6,420 nt of DNA from G963677915 sp963677915 (GTDB lineage: Bacteria; Bacillota; Clostridia; Lachnospirales; Vallitaleaceae). Position 1 is the stretch's first letter. Each line of letters begins with the position of its first letter. Under the pieces are notes generated by a model that worked only from the letters and a program-made list of their open reading frames with translations, did no database searches and was not told where the DNA came from. Below are positions 4,335-6,420 of the stretch, piece after piece. The position numbers and the translations under genes are program-made. The stretch lies in contig CAXXGE010000054.1 of assembly GCA_963677915.2 (NCBI GenBank), forward strand, positions 1 to 6,420. The letters are read 5' to 3'.

Positions 4335-6420
4335 ATGAAGAAACAAAGCTTTGAAATAGATGGCATGACATGCACAGCCTGTGCAAATGCAATTGAACGG
4401 GAAGTCGGACGGCTTGAAGGAATCGACAGTGTAGCGGTCAACTTTGCCAGCGAGAAGATGCAGGTCTCCTTCGACGAAAACCTGCTCGAAGAGTCGGATC
4501 TGAAGCATGCGGTCTCAAAAGCCGGCTATGCGGTTGTAGAGAGAGAAAACAAGGGAAGCACGACAACCTCAGAAGAATCCAATCCGGCTGTGGAGCATAT
4601 GCTTGTGATGAAGAAACGGCTTATCTGGTCGGCGATCTTCACACTTCCGGTCTTTTATCTTGCCATGGGACCCATGATCGGCATGTCTGTGCCCGGTTTC
4701 CTTGGCGGGGAGAAGAATATACTGCTGATGGGTTTGACGCAGCTGCTGCTTACCATACCCGTGGCAGCCTTCGGATGGCACTTTTATAGAACGGGTTTCA
4801 AAACCCTGTTCAAGGGGCACCCGAATATGGATTCTTTGATTGCGGTCGGTACAGCAGCGGCACTCTTATACGGAGTCTTTGTCCTGTATCAACTGGCCTA
4901 CGCCCTTTCCTACGGCGACATGGATCGGCTCCATCGATTCAGCCATGACCTGTATTTTGAATCGGCAGCGGTCATCCTGACGTTGATCACAATGGGGAAA
5001 TATCTGGAAGCACGTGCCAAAGGAAAGACTTCTGAAGCCATCAAGGCTCTGATGGACCTAACACCGCCTGTCTGTCTGGTTGAAAGAGGCGACGGTGTTG
5101 TCAGTGTCCCGACATCTGAAGTTCAGGTCGGCGATGTCATTCAGCTTAAGCCTGGCAGCAAGGTGCCGGTAGACGGCGTCATCATCGAAGGTGGTACGGC
5201 CATGGATGAATCCATGCTGACAGGGGAAAGCCTCCCTGTGGAAAAGACCGTAGACGACAAGCTAATGGCAGGCAGTCTGTCACAGTCCGGCTTTGTCAGA
5301 ATGAAGGCCACCTCAGTCGGGGAAGACACGGTTATTGCCAAAATCATTCGATTGGTGGAAGAGGCGCAAGGTTCCAAGGCGCCTATCGCAAAGCTTGCAG
5401 ATACAATAAGCCTGTATTTCGTGCCGATAGTCATAGGCATCAGCATTATCACACTGGCAGTCTGGCTGTTTCTTGGCGAGGGATTCGAATTCGCCTTCCG
5501 TATGGCCATTTCGGTTCTTGTCATATCCTGTCCATGTGCCCTTGGCCTTGCAACACCGACAGCCATCATGGTTGGAACAGGAATCGGAGCCAAGCATGGC
5601 ATCCTGATCAAGAGTGGGGAAGCACTTGAAAGGATGCAGGCGATCGATACGATTGTTTTCGACAAGACAGGCACTTTGACGGAAGGGAAACCGGAAGTTG
5701 TCAGTATTGACGCGTATGGGGACAAGGAAGAACTGCTGTCTCTGTCGGGCAGTCTGGAAAGCAGATCCGAACATCCACTCAGTACAGCCATTGTCCGGGA
5801 GATGGAAAAGGAAGGCATGCCGCTCAGAGGGGTTGAGGATTTCGAGGCTGTTTTCGGGCAAGGAGTCAGGGGGACTGTCGACGGTACCAGGATACTGATT
5901 GGCAACGACAAACTGATGGCCACAGAGGGTATCGACCTCTCAAGGGCTGAAGAATCGGTTTCAAAAGCTGCAGACCTTGGACAGACATCGCTCATGGTCG
6001 TCTACAATGGGGAACTTCAAGGCATTATCCACTGCGCAGATACAGTGAAGGCATCCGCGGCAGAAGGTGTCAGGGTGTTGAAATCCCTCGGTAAACGGGT
6101 CGTCATGCTGACTGGAGACAAGGAAAGGACTGCGAAAGCCATTGCAGGTGAACTGGGAATCGACGACATTATCGCTGAAGTGATGCCGGACCACAAAGGT
6201 GAGGCTATCAAGGAAAGGCAGCGGGCAGGGCAGGTTGTCATGATGGTCGGCGACGGCATCAATGACGCGGTGGCACTTGTCCAGGCTGACATCGGCCTCG
6301 CCATCGGCAATGGCACGGATGTAGCTATCGAATCGGCAGATGTGGTCCTCATGCAGGAAAATATCGGCAATGTGGCGACTGCCATGAGCCTTAGCCGGAG
6401 GACTCTCCGAACAATCAAGC
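4335..6420 (+). CDS. copA: Copper-exporting P1B-type ATPase CopA (3' end outside window)
   Basis: This membrane pump uses ATP to export Cu(I). One N-terminal heavy-metal domain carries GMTCTAC (C13, C16). A short Ser/Thr linker leads to six visible membrane segments, starting near residue 95. The actuator domain has TGES (296-299). The ion-site segment is SCPCALGLATP (C399-P400-C401). The phosphorylation motif is DKTGTLT (D443), the nucleotide domain has SEHP (H480-P481) and GQGVRG, and the hinge has GDGINDAVAL (639-648). CPC, the HMA domain and the upstream operator agree on copper. 695 codons are present; the last two helices with their family copper-site residues, roughly 60-90 residues, lie beyond the window. 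The start is ATG 4335 (AGGAGG at 4321-4326, 8 nt away); the adjacent ATG 4332 is equally in frame. The usual hinge proline is valine here (V646). Confidence 0.96.
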   Translation, partial: MKKQSFEIDGMTCTACANAIEREVGRLEGIDSVAVNFASEKMQVSFDENLLEESDLKHAVSKAGYAVVERENKGSTTTSEESNPAVEHMLVMKKRLIWSAIFTLPVFYLAMGPMIGMSVPGFLGGEKNILLMGLTQLLLTIPVAAFGWHFYRTGFKTLFKGHPNMDSLIAVGTAAALLYGVFVLYQLAYALSYGDMDRLHRFSHDLYFESAAVILTLITMGKYLEARAKGKTSEAIKALMDLTPPVCLVERGDGVVSVPTSEVQVGDVIQLKPGSKVPVDGVIIEGGTAMDESMLTGESLPVEKTVDDKLMAGSLSQSGFVRMKATSVGEDTVIAKIIRLVEEAQGSKAPIAKLADTISLYFVPIVIGISIITLAVWLFLGEGFEFAFRMAISVLVISCPCALGLATPTAIMVGTGIGAKHGILIKSGEALERMQAIDTIVFDKTGTLTEGKPEVVSIDAYGDKEELLSLSGSLESRSEHPLSTAIVREMEKEGMPLRGVEDFEAVFGQGVRGTVDGTRILIGNDKLMATEGIDLSRAEESVSKAADLGQTSLMVVYNGELQGIIHCADTVKASAAEGVRVLKSLGKRVVMLTGDKERTAKAIAGELGIDDIIAEVMPDHKGEAIKERQRAGQVVMMVGDGINDAVALVQADIGLAIGNGTDVAIESADVVLMQENIGNVATAMSLSRRTLRTIK

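Noticed and set aside
5141..5995. 284-codon minus-strand open frame inside copA
   Set aside because: The copA frame carries all P-type ATPase motifs here. The antisense frame is Ser/Pro/Thr-rich low-information sequence typical of shadows in this codon usage.

Overview
This window comes from a bacterial chromosome, most likely a low- to mid-GC Gram-positive (Bacillota/Clostridia/Erysipelotrichia-like). The evidence is the strong AGGAGG-type ribosome sites, the sigma-70-like promoters, the hairpin/T-tract terminators, a secreted LysM protein without outer-membrane features, and a copper exporter with a CsoR-type G/C-tract operator. The organism is an inference; nothing here identifies a species.

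Layout. (1) 1-296, plus strand: the C-terminal end of a HAD phosphatase. (2) 297-872: what was a 19-bp gap to a second HAD gene now holds a 520-bp non-coding element (335-854). It has inverted ends, a 13-14 bp flanking direct repeat and seven copies of a 16-bp motif. Removing the element and one copy of the flanking repeat restores the reading frame of the second HAD gene and its original ribosome site. (3) 873-1676, plus strand: Cof-type HAD phosphatase, catalytically intact, with a displaced start. (4) 1691-1725: a strong terminator serving both strands. (5) 1756-2700, minus strand: secreted LysM protein with a C-terminal domain resembling a family related to FMN-binding domains. (6) 2794-3807, minus strand: LacI-family regulator resembling MalR. 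(7) 3957-4211, plus strand: an unrecognised acidic 84-residue protein built from six [W/L]-G repeats, with its own extended -10 promoter and terminator. (8) 4335-6420, plus strand: copA, a copper P1B-type ATPase that runs off the window just before its last two membrane helices.

How the parts fit. The two HAD genes probably formed an operon until the insertion separated them. The LysM gene and the LacI-type gene share a strand but each has its own candidate promoter. The LacI-type gene and the small repeat protein are divergent, and a repeated TCAAGTACA motif flanks the regulator's promoter. copA has a perfect TTGACA-17-TATAAT promoter built into the terminator hairpin of the small gene, with a CsoR-like pseudo-palindrome at the transcription start. 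The signals most worth a second look are the 520-bp element with mirrored motif copies, the [W/L]G-repeat protein, and the nested terminator/promoter/operator in front of copA.
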